Shown here: positions 18,460-27,363 of the stretch, piece after piece
How the letters are laid out: each line of letters opens with the position of its first letter
Numbering within the stretch: position 1 is the first letter of the stretch
Source: Aquimonas sp044377145
GTDB lineage: Bacteria; Pseudomonadota; Gammaproteobacteria; Xanthomonadales; Xanthomonadaceae
Length of the DNA: 64,000 bases
NCBI RefSeq assembly: GCF_044377145.1
Contig: NZ_JBILJQ010000009.1
Coordinates: 1-64,000, forward strand
Direction: 5' to 3'
The notes under the pieces: generated by a model
Seen by the model: the letters and a program-made list of their open reading frames with translations, nothing else
Told to the model about the DNA's origin: nothing
The model's database searches: none
Position numbers and translations under genes: made by a program

Positions 18460-20778
18460 ATGGATACTCGCGATAGATGGGTGCGGCTTATGAAATCGAG
18501 CGGAGTTTTTTTTGGTGCGTTTGCCGGCCAGATTCTTAGGCGTGAGTGGTACCTATGGTTGACGCTTTCACTCGTGGTGTTTGTTCTCGCGAGTTTCTCC
18601 ATGTCCGGATTTCCCGCGGGGATTATTCCGAACGTGAGCTATCCTTTTGTCTACGCGGGCGATGGTTTGAGTCATTCGTGGATGGCGCAGCGGGCTATCG
18701 AGGGCTGGATTTTTGACAATGATCGGAGTGGATATCCGTTCGGATCGGACTTTAGGGACTACCCAGGTTCAGATGCAGGGAATCTGCTGATTCTGAAGGT
18801 CTTCGGCTGGAGTGAACTGGGCTATGCGGCTGCATTGAATCTGTTCTTCCTGTTTTCATTCTCTGCGATCTCGATAGCGTCTTATGTGGTTCTTCGCACC
18901 TTTGGTGTTGGCAGGCTTTGGGCAGGAGTCGGCGCGATCTCCTTTGCCTTCGCCCCATTTCATTTTCAGAGGCTTAGTCACCTCTTCTACGCGTCTTATT
19001 TTGTTGTGCCGATCTACTTCTACTACTGCGCGCTCGTGTGCGCAGAAGTCGACAGGTTCGACGGGTACTGGCGCAATCGTAGAAACTTGCTTGTTGGTGC
19101 TTTGATTCTTGGCGGAGCGGCTTCCTTCGGGGTGTACTTTGCATTCTTTGGAGCGATTCTTCTGTGCGGCAGCGGAATCCTCGCATGGCTGAAATTTGGC
19201 GGCGCTGCACGAGTGAGATTGGGATTCACCCTGGCGGCTTTTGTCGCTGTTGGCGTGGCCATGAATATCGCACCCAACATTCTTCATCGTATGGAGATTG
19301 GGCCGAACGCTGAGGTCGCGAAACGCAGTCCAGTTGAGGCGGAAATATACGGGTTCAAGCCTGCCCAATTGGTCTTGCCGCAGTTGGGTCATAGAGTCCC
19401 AAAGCTGGCCCAGGTGGCTGACGGGTATGCAAAAAACTATCCTTTGGTGAATGAGAACCATACCGCCAATCTAGGTTTCCTGGCCTCACTGGGTGGGTTG
19501 GGGCTCGTTCTTGTGCTGCTGCTCAGCTCCATAGGGAAAGGTTCGGGATGGCTCTTGATCGTGATGGCGTGGTTGGCGGTTTTGATCTTTGTGTTTGGAG
19601 TGCTGGGAGGAGCTGGCTATCTTTTTTCGGCCGTCGTGTCTCCGTCTATTCGAGGCTGGAACCGGATCAGTATTTTCTTGCAGTTCGCATGCATCGTCTC
19701 TTTCGTTTGCATTTTGGAGTGCTGGCTAAGGGATCGTTTTCGAGCATGGTTCGGGGTCGCTCGTGCTACAGTGCTGGCGGTGGTGCTGGCTCTCATCTTT
19801 GTGGATCAGACCAAAGAGGTTTGCATAGCTTGCAATGAACACATCGCACGAGTCTTCGAGATCGACAAAGCCTACTACCGCGCTGTCGAGGAGTACGCCG
19901 GTGAGGGCGGTGCTGTCTACCAATTGCCCTATATCCCATTTCCTGAGAGTCCCAACCTAAACGGAATTGGCCCTTACGATCTGCTGGTTGGATTTCTCCA
20001 CACCAAGACAACGCATTGGAGCAGTGGAGGAATGAAAGGACGACCCGGCGACCTCTTCTTTCGATCGATGGCGCAGCAACCATTCGAGGTGCAAGTTGAG
20101 ATCGCGAGGCGTCTAGGATTCAAGGGGATTCAAGTCGATCGACGCGCATATGTAGATTCCGGCGCTGACATTGTTGCGCAGCTCTCAGCGGCTCTGCGGA
20201 AGGGGCCGAGCATCGAGAGAGAGTTCGGAGAGATTGTGTTCTTTGAACTTGAAAACACCGTGGATTTCAATCCGGTGGGCCGTAGCGCCAGTGAGATCTA
20301 TCGCCAAGCGAGTTATTCGCCTGATGGAGCAGACATTAAGCTCATGACTACGATTACAGACGGCTTTGAACTCGCTACCGGTGTCCTGCCCTCTGACGTC
20401 TTGCGGGTTTCCGGGCTTTCGGATGTGGAGAGCTGGGGGCGTTGGTCAGATGCGCGGCTTGAACCGTCTGTTGAGATTCACTTGGCGGAAGTCCTGCCAA
20501 GTGAATTCACGCTTGTTTTTGAAGCCCGCGGTTTGAGTCGTAGTGGTTACCAGGATGTAGTGATTGAAGTGGGCAGCAGGCGAGTAGACGTTAGTGTTTC
20601 GAATGGATTCCTCGCCTACACCATTCCATTCACTGGCGTTGACGGGAAGCGAGACAAAATCAGTTTTCGCCCGCTGGATCCTGTTTCTCCCAGCGAGCTC
20701 GGAACGGGGGCGGACGATCGCAAGCTCGGGATCGGGCTGGTGAATCTCCGCGTGATTCCCGGCACGGATACCGACTAA
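18460..20778 (+). CDS. Large polytopic membrane protein, probable GT-C type transferase of the gtr/wxc branch
   Basis: About 772 residues from ATG 18460 (or 762 from ATG 18490). Residues to about 430 hold roughly ten to eleven hydrophobic spans; the first periplasmic loop has FVYAGDGLSHSWMAQRA, an acidic loop typical of GT-C enzymes. The remaining 330 residues look periplasmic and beta-rich. Third-position bases are visibly less G+C-rich than in neighbours, suggesting foreign origin, as often seen for gtrC-like genes. It sits with WxcM/FdtD, GtrA and GtrB genes, so it could move a sugar from polyprenyl phosphate to the O-chain in the periplasm. Function is inferred; a YfhO-like role is an alternative. 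Confidence 0.6.
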   Translation: MDTRDRWVRLMKSSGVFFGAFAGQILRREWYLWLTLSLVVFVLASFSMSGFPAGIIPNVSYPFVYAGDGLSHSWMAQRAIEGWIFDNDRSGYPFGSDFRDYPGSDAGNLLILKVFGWSELGYAAALNLFFLFSFSAISIASYVVLRTFGVGRLWAGVGAISFAFAPFHFQRLSHLFYASYFVVPIYFYYCALVCAEVDRFDGYWRNRRNLLVGALILGGAASFGVYFAFFGAILLCGSGILAWLKFGGAARVRLGFTLAAFVAVGVAMNIAPNILHRMEIGPNAEVAKRSPVEAEIYGFKPAQLVLPQLGHRVPKLAQVADGYAKNYPLVNENHTANLGFLASLGGLGLVLVLLLSSIGKGSGWLLIVMAWLAVLIFVFGVLGGAGYLFSAVVSPSIRGWNRISIFLQFACIVSFVCILECWLRDRFRAWFGVARATVLAVVLALIFVDQTKEVCIACNEHIARVFEIDKAYYRAVEEYAGEGGAVYQLPYIPFPESPNLNGIGPYDLLVGFLHTKTTHWSSGGMKGRPGDLFFRSMAQQPFEVQVEIARRLGFKGIQVDRRAYVDSGADIVAQLSAALRKGPSIEREFGEIVFFELENTVDFNPVGRSASEIYRQASYSPDGADIKLMTTITDGFELATGVLPSDVLRVSGLSDVESWGRWSDARLEPSVEIHLAEVLPSEFTLVFEARGLSRSGYQDVVIEVGSRRVDVSVSNGFLAYTIPFTGVDGKRDKISFRPLDPVSPSELGTGADDRKLGIGLVNLRVIPGTDTD

Positions 20779-20824
20779 GCCCAGTTCGAATACTCTCCCC
20801 TAGTCAATCAAGGAGCACCGCGAA

Positions 20825-21772
20825 ATGTCGTATTTTGTTCATGAGCGCGCTATTTGCGAAACTGCCTCCATCGGTGATGGAACCCGAGTCTGGGCTTTCG
20901 CTCATATCTTGCCGGGTGCAAGAATTGGTCGGGACTGCAATATCTGCGATGGCGTCTTCATCGAGAACGACGTTGTGGTCGGAGACCGCACGACAATTAA
21001 ATGTGGTGTCCAGCTATGGGATGGTGTCTGTCTGGGGGATGATGTCTTTATTGGTCCTAACGCCACATTCGCGAACGATGCATTCCCGCGTAGCCGCGTC
21101 AGGCCTGATCACTTTCTTAAGACCATCGTTGAATCCGGCGCTTCAATCGGTGCCAACGCCACCCTGTTGCCCGGGATTACGATCGGCGCGGGCGCGATGG
21201 TTGGAGCCGGGGCGGTTGTGACTCGTTCCGTGCCGCCCAATGCGATTGTCGTTGGCAATCCAGCTCGCATCTCGAGCTATGTCACGCATCGCGCCGCCGA
21301 GCCGGGTAGCGCTGGCAAGAACGCCGACAGCGCGAACCCTTCCGGGGGTGACGCGAGACCGTCAACCGCGGTCCGTCTGCATCGCCTGCAAAGGTTCAAC
21401 GATATCCGCGGCGCTCTTTCGGTGGGTGAGTTCGAGCGTGACCTTCCGTTTGTGCCGCGTCGCTACTTTGTGGTCTTTGATGTGCCGTCTCGCGAGACAC
21501 GCGGGGAGCATGCGCACCGGCGCTGCCATCAGTTCCTCGTGTGTGTGAGCGGCTCCGTGCGCGTCTTGGCGGACGATGGTCAATCACGGGACGAGTTCAC
21601 TCTCGATGCACCCGACATGGGTCTCCACATGCCGCCAATGATCTGGGGGACTCAGTATCGGTACACTCGCGATGCCGTCCTGCTGGTATTTGCATCCGAG
21701 ACCTACGACAACGATGACTATATTCGCAGTTACGACGACTTCGTCAGATTGACCTCCGACGCTAGAGCATGA
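20825..21772 (+). CDS. wxcM: Bifunctional sugar N-acetyltransferase / dTDP-sugar 3,4-ketoisomerase (WxcM/FdtD type)
   Basis: A fusion of two enzymes for dTDP-Fuc3NAc or dTDP-Qui3NAc. Residues 1-150 are a left-handed beta-helix acetyltransferase with hexapeptide repeats (GDGTRVWAFAHI, GANATLLPGITIGAGAMVGAG). A Ser/Ala/Asn-rich linker (155-182) leads to a C-terminal cupin of the FdtA family with the catalytic GEHAH pair His229/His231. The ketoisomerase makes the 3-keto sugar, the aminotransferase (gene at 23133) adds the amine, and the N-terminal domain acetylates it. This fusion is known from Xanthomonas WxcM and Shewanella FdtD. A good AAGGAG site precedes the ATG. Confidence 0.92.
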   Translation: MSYFVHERAICETASIGDGTRVWAFAHILPGARIGRDCNICDGVFIENDVVVGDRTTIKCGVQLWDGVCLGDDVFIGPNATFANDAFPRSRVRPDHFLKTIVESGASIGANATLLPGITIGAGAMVGAGAVVTRSVPPNAIVVGNPARISSYVTHRAAEPGSAGKNADSANPSGGDARPSTAVRLHRLQRFNDIRGALSVGEFERDLPFVPRRYFVVFDVPSRETRGEHAHRRCHQFLVCVSGSVRVLADDGQSRDEFTLDAPDMGLHMPPMIWGTQYRYTRDAVLLVFASETYDNDDYIRSYDDFVRLTSDARA

Positions 21773-21782
21773 CGCGCATCAG

Positions 21783-22163
21783 ATGAAGCGACTTATCGAT
21801 GCTGCCGGTCTGCGGGGAGAGGTTCTTCGGTTCCTGCTCGGTGGCGGACTGAATACGCTGGTCACCCTACTTGTGTATTGGGGTCTGCTTGTCATCATGC
21901 GCCCGCAGGTGGCGTATGCGATCAGCTACGTCATTGGGATCGGCTTGTCGTACCTGATCGCGACCCGATTCGTATTCCGCGTTCGGCATGCCTGGTTCCG
22001 TTCGGTGGTATTTCCACTAGTCTACTTGGCTAGCTACGGCGTCGGCGCTGTAGTGCTCGCGTTGTCGACTCCGCCGCTGGGGGCGCAGCTCGCGGTGTTC
22101 CCGGCGATCGCCGCCAGCATCCCGGTCAGCTTTGCGTTGTCGCGTCTTCTGCTCAGTCGATAG
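21783..22163 (+). CDS. gtrA: GtrA-family membrane protein, putative lipid-linked sugar flippase
   Basis: 126 residues with four hydrophobic helices, the size and layout of the GtrA family. The N-terminal RFLLGGGLNTLVTLLVYWGLL and central FVFR match the family pattern. GtrA proteins are thought to flip polyprenyl-phosphate sugars across the inner membrane. It follows wxcM by ten bases on the plus strand, and its last 11 bases overlap the end of the convergent gtrB gene. Pairing of GtrA and GtrB across a convergent junction is unusual, since they are normally adjacent on one strand. Confidence 0.87.
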   Translation: MKRLIDAAGLRGEVLRFLLGGGLNTLVTLLVYWGLLVIMRPQVAYAISYVIGIGLSYLIATRFVFRVRHAWFRSVVFPLVYLASYGVGAVVLALSTPPLGAQLAVFPAIAASIPVSFALSRLLLSR

Positions 22164-23136
22164 CCGACTTCGCTGTGGTTGCGCCATGTGCTTCGATGCT
22201 ATTCGGCGAGTGTTCATGGCTTCGCAGCACAACACTCAGCGGCCGAGCCTTGGTGTTCTCGTAGGTTCGCCACGCGTAGGAGCCGACGATGCCGAGTCCG
22301 AACAAATTCAAGGCGCCGAAGAACACGATAGCGATGACCGTTGCGGCGTAGCCGGGTACGTCGATCCAGCCCAGAATTCTCGATGCCGCAACAGCCACTC
22401 CGAAAGCGGCAGCGAGTAAAGCAACCGTGCCGCCCGTGCGGATGAGCAAGCGAATTGGCAAATCGGTGAACGCGAATACGCTGTCGCTCAGATAGTTGAG
22501 CTTCTTTCGCAAGGTCCACGCCGAAGTGCCGTGGCGACGCTGCTGTCGCGCGTAGCTGACGTTGCGGCGTCTGAACCCCAACCAGAAAATCTGCGCGATC
22601 AAGGAGCTGTGCCGCTCCTCCAGTCTAAGCAGCTGGTTGCGGAAAGCGCGGTTGCATGCGAACACGTCGACCCCGCCAGGTGGCATCTCAGGCACAACGA
22701 AACGACGGTAGAAGCCCCAGAACAATTGGGCGGGCAGCCGTGCCAATAGGGGGTCTTGTCGTGATTCACGCACCGCGACGACCACGTCTGCCTGGTCGTC
22801 TCGCAACACCGTGTCCATCTCAAGGACCAGCTCGGGCGGCTCCTGCAGGTCAGCGGCCATGACAGCGAATCGCTCGCCTTGGGCCGCCTCAAGTCCCGCG
22901 CGGATCGCCGCGAATGAGCCAAAGTTCCTTGACAGCAGAAGAAGCCTCGAGTGAAACGGCTGCGAGGGCAGCACATCGCGCAGAATCTGGTAGCAGCGAT
23001 CTGGGCTGCCATCGATCACAAACACGACTTCAAATGCCCCATTGCTGGCTCTGTCGAGCCCCGCGACGGCCGCGAGAAGGTCCGGCAACGAGCCCTCATT
23101 GCGATAGACCGGAATGACCAAGGACAGCACGCTCAC
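22153..23136 (-). CDS. gtrB: GtrB-type polyprenyl-phosphate glycosyltransferase (GT2)
   Basis: 327 residues. The GT2 domain (1-220) begins LSLVIPVYRNEG and carries metal-binding MAADLQEPPE with Asp96, plus the hallmark YARQQRRHGTSAW segment. Two C-terminal membrane helices (about 232-255 and 263-290) anchor it, as in GtrB/ArnC. It should load a nucleotide sugar onto undecaprenyl phosphate at the cytoplasmic face. The start overlaps the stop of the aminotransferase gene by ATGA, so the likely donor is the sugar that enzyme helps make (dTDP-Fuc3NAc or a relative). In Xanthomonas wxc loci a comparable enzyme is present. Donor specificity is inferred. Confidence 0.87.
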   Translation of the reverse strand: MSVLSLVIPVYRNEGSLPDLLAAVAGLDRASNGAFEVVFVIDGSPDRCYQILRDVLPSQPFHSRLLLLSRNFGSFAAIRAGLEAAQGERFAVMAADLQEPPELVLEMDTVLRDDQADVVVAVRESRQDPLLARLPAQLFWGFYRRFVVPEMPPGGVDVFACNRAFRNQLLRLEERHSSLIAQIFWLGFRRRNVSYARQQRRHGTSAWTLRKKLNYLSDSVFAFTDLPIRLLIRTGGTVALLAAAFGVAVAASRILGWIDVPGYAATVIAIVFFGALNLFGLGIVGSYAWRTYENTKARPLSVVLRSHEHSPNSIEAHGATTAKSAID

Positions 23137-24251
23137 GCTCCGACGGCCGCGCCGGCACGGCGGCAGGCGTCGATGACGCGTTGGACGGCCAAATCCTCCA
23201 TCCCCGGGAAGCAGGGCAGAGAGACAACCTCATCGCAGACGCGCTCGGTCACGGGAAGGGATCCGCGCACTTGGACGCAGGCATAGGCGCGCTGCAGGTG
23301 ATCCGGGATCGGATAGTGCACGTCTGTCGCAATTCCGTCCTCGGCAAGCGACGCGCGAAAAGCATCCCGCGCGGCGCTACGAATCACATACAAGTGGCCC
23401 ACATAGTCCCCGCCCACCGACGCAGGACAGGTGAAGGGAAGATCAGAAAACGCAAGGTTGTAGCGAGTTGCAATTGAACGACGCTGTCCATTCCAACGCT
23501 CCAAATGCGGCAGCTTCTCAAGTAGGATCGCGGCCTGCATCTCGTCAAGGCGGCTGTTGCGCCCGCCGGCAACACCTACGTTGTACTTGCTCCCCCAGCC
23601 GTACTGGCGCAATTTCCGCACGCGCGCAATCAGCTCGTCATCATCGCTGACCAGTGCGCCACCATCGCCGAGCGCACCCAGGTTCTTAGTTGGATAGAAA
23701 CTGAAGCAGCCGACGGCACCGAAACTGCCAGCACGTCGACCGCCGCGCTCGGCGCCGTGGGCCTGGGCGCAGTCTTCGATGACCGGCACTCCGACGGCCG
23801 CTGCGCGCTCGACGATCGCCTCGATGTCAGCGAGCTGGCCGTACAGGTGAGTGACGATCACGGCTTTCGGACGCTTTGCGAGTGCGGCGTCCAACGAATC
23901 GACCGACAGCGTCAACAAGCGCGGGTCGACATCCGCGTAGACAGGTTCTGCGCCGATCAGCCGTACTGCTGTACTGCCATAGAATCCGGCATTGGCGGCC
24001 AAAATGACGCGGTCGCCCGTGCTGACTCCCAGTCCGCGCAGTGCGAGTTCCAGTGCATCGGTGCCGTTGCCAAGAGTTACGCAGTTTTTGCTGCCGGACC
24101 AAGCTGCAAACGCGTGTTCGAAAGCTGCTACTTCCGTGCCGAGCACGTACCAGTGGCTGTCAAGAACTCGCCCGATGGCGCCGGAAAGATCCAAACCGGC
24201 GTTGACAGCTTCGGCGGAGAAAAGAGGAATTTTCGTGTTTGTATTCGCCAT
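23133..24251 (-). CDS. fdtB: DegT/DnrJ/EryC1 aminotransferase, FdtB-like (dTDP-3-amino-3,6-dideoxyhexose)
   Basis: 372 residues with the full PLP-dependent sugar aminotransferase signature: NGTDALELAL phosphate-binding loop (62-71), EDCAQAHGA with Asp160, and the Schiff-base lysine 189 in FYPTKNLGALGDGG. The enzyme swaps a keto group for an amine using glutamate. The only ketoisomerase in the locus is the FdtA domain of WxcM, so C3 amination to dTDP-Fuc3N is the best guess. A C4 aminotransferase of the same superfamily is the alternative. Coupled by ATGA to gtrB downstream and separated from manC by 170 bases. Confidence 0.87.
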   Translation of the reverse strand: MANTNTKIPLFSAEAVNAGLDLSGAIGRVLDSHWYVLGTEVAAFEHAFAAWSGSKNCVTLGNGTDALELALRGLGVSTGDRVILAANAGFYGSTAVRLIGAEPVYADVDPRLLTLSVDSLDAALAKRPKAVIVTHLYGQLADIEAIVERAAAVGVPVIEDCAQAHGAERGGRRAGSFGAVGCFSFYPTKNLGALGDGGALVSDDDELIARVRKLRQYGWGSKYNVGVAGGRNSRLDEMQAAILLEKLPHLERWNGQRRSIATRYNLAFSDLPFTCPASVGGDYVGHLYVIRSAARDAFRASLAEDGIATDVHYPIPDHLQRAYACVQVRGSLPVTERVCDEVVSLPCFPGMEDLAVQRVIDACRRAGAAVGA

Positions 24252-24421
24252 CGTGTTTTCTCAGCGGACTTGTGAAGGCCTATGGCCCTGTCTGGATGGA
24301 GGTCTGCAGACGTTCGCCGCTTCCCGTTTGCGTCAGTGGCGGAAACTTCGAGTCAACTCTGATGCCGATTGCTCGGGCATCAGGAGCCGATTGATTTGGC
24401 TGAAGATTTGAACTCTGGAGA

Positions 24422-25828
24422 TCAGCCGGTGCGCCCATACACATCCTCGAAGCGCACGATATCGTCCTCGCCCAGATAGCTGCCGGACTGCACCTCGATC
24501 AGCTCCAGCGGCAGCTTGCCGGGGTTTTCCAGGCGATGCACCACGCCCAGCGGGATGTAGGTGCTCTGGTTTTCAGTCAGCAGGATCGATTCATTGCCCT
24601 TGGTGACTTTGGCGGTGCCGCTCACCACGATCCAGTGTTCGGCGCGGTGATGGTGCATCTGCAGGCTCAGTGCTGCACCGGGTTTGACCGTGATGCGCTT
24701 GACCTGGAAACGATCGCCGGCGTCGATGCTGTCGTAGGCGCCCCAGGGCCGATAGACCTTGCGGTGCCAGACGGCGTGGGTGCGGCCATCGTTCTTCAAG
24801 CCTCCGACAACTTCCTTGACCCGTTGCACCTGGTCGCGATGGCTGATCAGGATCGCATCATCGGTCTCGACGACCACCACATCATCCAGCCCGACCATGG
24901 CGATCAGACGTTCGCTATAGGCGTAGGTATTGCGGCAGTCCAGCGCGATCACATCGCCGCGGTGGGCATTGCCATCGGCGTCCTTGGGGCTGATGTCCCA
25001 CAGTGCCGCCCACGAGCCGACATCGCTCCAGCCGGCATTCAGTGCGATGACTGCGGCATCGGCGGTCTTCTCCATCACCGCGTAGTCGATCGAATCCGAT
25101 GGGCAGACGGCGAAGCTGTCGGCATCCAGTCGGATGAAGTCGGCATCGCGACGTGCCTTGGCGACGGCTTCGACGCAGGCGGAGTGGATCTCCGGAGCCA
25201 GCAGCTGCAGCTCCTGCAGGTAGCGGCTGGCGCGGAACAGGAACATGCCGCTGTTCCAGAAGTACTCGCCCGAGGCCAGATAGCCGCGTGCGGTGTCCAG
25301 ATCAGGCTTTTCGACAAAGCGGTCGACCGCACGCACGCCGCTGCCGGCAGCCGCATGGATATAGCCGTAGCCGGTTTCGGGCGCAGTCGGAACGATGCCA
25401 AAGGTGACCAGTTTGCCGGCTTCTGCCGCAGGGGCTGCGGCCAGCACGGCGGCGTGGAAGGCCGCGACGTCGAGAATCACGTGGTCGGACGGCAGCACCA
25501 GCAGCAGGGCGTCTTCGCCGGTGGCGGTGGCTTCCAGTGCGGCCGCTGCAATCGCGGGTGCGGTGTTTCGCCCGAGCGGTTCCAGAATCGTAGCCGCCGG
25601 CTCGGCGCCGACTTCGCGCAGCTGTTCGGCCAGCATGAAGCGATGCTCGTGGTTGCCGACCACGATCGGGCGGCAGGCGGTGAGGCCGGCGACGCGCAGC
25701 CAGGTCGCCTGCAGCATGGTGCTGCTGTCGGCCAGCGGCAGAAACTGCTTCGGATACGACTCGCGCGAAAGCGGCCACAGGCGCGTGCCGGAGCCGCCGG
25801 AAAGAATGACGGGGAGAATGTCTTGCAT
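24422..25828 (-). CDS. manC: Mannose-1-phosphate guanylyltransferase / mannose-6-phosphate isomerase (bifunctional)
   Basis: 468 residues, the usual length of the type II enzyme (XanB/AlgA/ManC). The pyrophosphorylase domain starts with SGGSGTRLWPLSRESYPKQF (10-29), and the C-terminal cupin isomerase domain (about 355-465) carries MHHHRAEHWIVVSGTAKV. It turns fructose-6-phosphate into mannose-6-phosphate and mannose-1-phosphate into GDP-mannose, feeding Gmd/Rmd. The intermediate phosphomannomutase (xanA/manB) is not in the window. Start set at MQDILPVI; eight more codons upstream are open. Lies alone between two intergenic gaps of about 250 and 170 bases. Confidence 0.95.
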   Translation of the reverse strand: MQDILPVILSGGSGTRLWPLSRESYPKQFLPLADSSTMLQATWLRVAGLTACRPIVVGNHEHRFMLAEQLREVGAEPAATILEPLGRNTAPAIAAAALEATATGEDALLLVLPSDHVILDVAAFHAAVLAAAPAAEAGKLVTFGIVPTAPETGYGYIHAAAGSGVRAVDRFVEKPDLDTARGYLASGEYFWNSGMFLFRASRYLQELQLLAPEIHSACVEAVAKARRDADFIRLDADSFAVCPSDSIDYAVMEKTADAAVIALNAGWSDVGSWAALWDISPKDADGNAHRGDVIALDCRNTYAYSERLIAMVGLDDVVVVETDDAILISHRDQVQRVKEVVGGLKNDGRTHAVWHRKVYRPWGAYDSIDAGDRFQVKRITVKPGAALSLQMHHHRAEHWIVVSGTAKVTKGNESILLTENQSTYIPLGVVHRLENPGKLPLELIEVQSGSYLGEDDIVRFEDVYGRTG

Positions 25829-26076
25829 GGTCGTGAGCTGGGATCTGTTCAATCGAAATGGGGGGTGCGTCGACGCCGGGGACCCGGCGCCACTCCGCAG
25901 TGGCCGACTCTAACCCCTGGCGCCTTGGATTTCTGCTACGCGCGCCGGGCGCAGAACTGCAACGCGGAATGAAGAGGCGCGTTTACGCCTCGACCTTGCC
26001 GGAACGCCGAGGCGTGGATGGCGACTTCTGTGTCGCGCCTCGCGCCTCGCGCATGCGCATGCGTTGGCGGCGCTGC
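25829..26076. other. Intergenic gap upstream of manC
   Basis: 248 bases without a gene, where the manC promoter on the minus strand should lie. A small hairpin GAGGCG (25974-25979) / CGCCTC (25986-25991) and runs of CGCGCCT repeats near 26033-26060 are visible. Neither is diagnostic of a terminator or operator. Confidence 0.35.
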
Positions 26077-26718
26077 CTACTCGCGCTTCAGCGCGTGACC
26101 TTTGTCATCGCAAAGGTTCGACGCATCCTCCGGGCAGCGCTGGAAGCTGCCAAGATCAAGCGAGGGCTGGCCGTAGGCGCTGAACCAGTTGACGCCCTCC
26201 TGCACCAGCTCGAAGCGGATCGGCAGACCGAGCGCCGGCGCCGCCGGCAGATCGACGCTGAGCTCGGCGCTCTGTCCCAGGGCGATCAGCGGCAGGGCGG
26301 CGCGGGCGAAATCGCGATTGCCCGGCGGTGCATCATCGCCGTTCGGGCCGAGCAGCTGGGCGCCGAGGTTGACCATCATGCTGCCTGCGCTGACCAGGCG
26401 GTGCTGACCGTCGTTGAAGATGCGGACCCGCACGCGCAGCACGTCGGCGGCTGCGACGTAGACTGCTGGTGATGCCAGTTCCATCCGGGTGGCGATCTGG
26501 ATGGGATCGATCGGCGCATGGATGTCCACCGGCTCCGAGGCGGCCGTGGGCGCCGTCGGCGCCGCAGCCGGTGGCGTTGCCGGTGTTGCCGCAGCCGCAG
26601 GCGTCGGGGCGGCAGAAGCTGGCGGAGCCGCGGGCGATACCTGCTGGGTGCCTTCACAGCCGGCCAGCAGGCCCAGCAGGATGCAGCTGTAAAGCATTCG
26701 TGTCGAAGCGATGCTCAC
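26077..26718 (-). CDS. Lipoprotein of unknown function
   Basis: 213 residues. A signal sequence ends in the lipobox LLAGC with Cys21, so the mature protein should be lipid-anchored. Residues 25-60 are a low-complexity Ala/Pro/Thr tether, followed by a compact beta-rich domain (70-205) with two Cys near the C-terminus (CPEDASNLC) that may form a disulfide. No known family recognised. It sits 84 bases after rmlC, in the place where Xanthomonas carries rmlD. A link to polysaccharide export is possible but not shown. Confidence 0.72.
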   Translation of the reverse strand: MSIASTRMLYSCILLGLLAGCEGTQQVSPAAPPASAAPTPAAAATPATPPAAAPTAPTAASEPVDIHAPIDPIQIATRMELASPAVYVAAADVLRVRVRIFNDGQHRLVSAGSMMVNLGAQLLGPNGDDAPPGNRDFARAALPLIALGQSAELSVDLPAAPALGLPIRFELVQEGVNWFSAYGQPSLDLGSFQRCPEDASNLCDDKGHALKRE

Positions 26719-26802
26719 GAAAATCCTTGTGCAAGCTAACGATCAGGAAGTTGGATCAGGTGCGAAACGGCCGGCTTGAGCCTTGGCTCATGTTGTCTTG
26801 GT

Positions 26803-27363
26803 TCAAGCGGGCAGGTACGGCGGCAGGTGTTCAGGGGGCAGGTCTGCCAGCAGAGGGGCGGCAAGATCCTTGTGCGACAGCAGCGGCGTGGCCAGCGGCC
26901 AGTCGACGGCGACGGTGGGATCGTCCCAGCGCAGACTGCGGTCGCCCTCGCGGTCGTAGGGGGCGGTGCACAGGTAGCTGAAAATCGCGTGCGCACTGCT
27001 GACCGCGAAACCGTGCGCGAAGCCGGGTGGTATCCAGAAGTGACGGTGGTTTTCGCCACTCAGCACCACGCCAGTCCAACGGCCAAAGTGCGGCGAGCCG
27101 CGGCGGATATCGACGGCGACATCGAACACCTCGCCCTCCAGCACGCTGACCAGCTTGCCCTGCGGGTTTGGCCACTGAAAGTGCAGGCCGCGCAGCACGC
27201 CGCGGCTGGAGGTCGACACATTGTGCTGCACGACCTCGAAGTCTAGGCCCGCATCGACAAAACGCTGACGGTTCCAGCTTTCAAAGAAAGCGCCGCGGGC
27301 ATCATCGAACACGGCGGGCTCGATCACCACGCAGCCGGGCAAGTCGGTCTCGATGATTTTCAT
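26803..27363 (-). CDS. rmlC: dTDP-4-dehydrorhamnose 3,5-epimerase
   Basis: 186 residues, full length for RmlC. Cupin fold with the catalytic base His61 in GVLRGLHFQ, Lys70 in PQGKLVSV, and the acid Tyr130. The segment FWIPPGFAHGF is diagnostic. It epimerises C3 and C5 of dTDP-4-keto-6-deoxyglucose on the way to dTDP-L-rhamnose. The start overlaps the rmlA stop by ATGA. The final reductase RmlD is not encoded next to it, so either rmlD lies elsewhere or the pathway ends at a keto sugar. Confidence 0.96.
   Translation of the reverse strand: MKIIETDLPGCVVIEPAVFDDARGAFFESWNRQRFVDAGLDFEVVQHNVSTSSRGVLRGLHFQWPNPQGKLVSVLEGEVFDVAVDIRRGSPHFGRWTGVVLSGENHRHFWIPPGFAHGFAVSSAHAIFSYLCTAPYDREGDRSLRWDDPTVAVDWPLATPLLSHKDLAAPLLADLPPEHLPPYLPA

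Noticed and set aside
18245..18493. 82-residue frame in the leader before the GT-C-like gene
   Set aside because: It has no clear ribosome site and no recognisable fold, and it overlaps the next start. Kept as a non-coding leader.
24536..25972. 478-residue plus-strand frame across manC
   Set aside because: It is a shadow of manC with no motif of its own.
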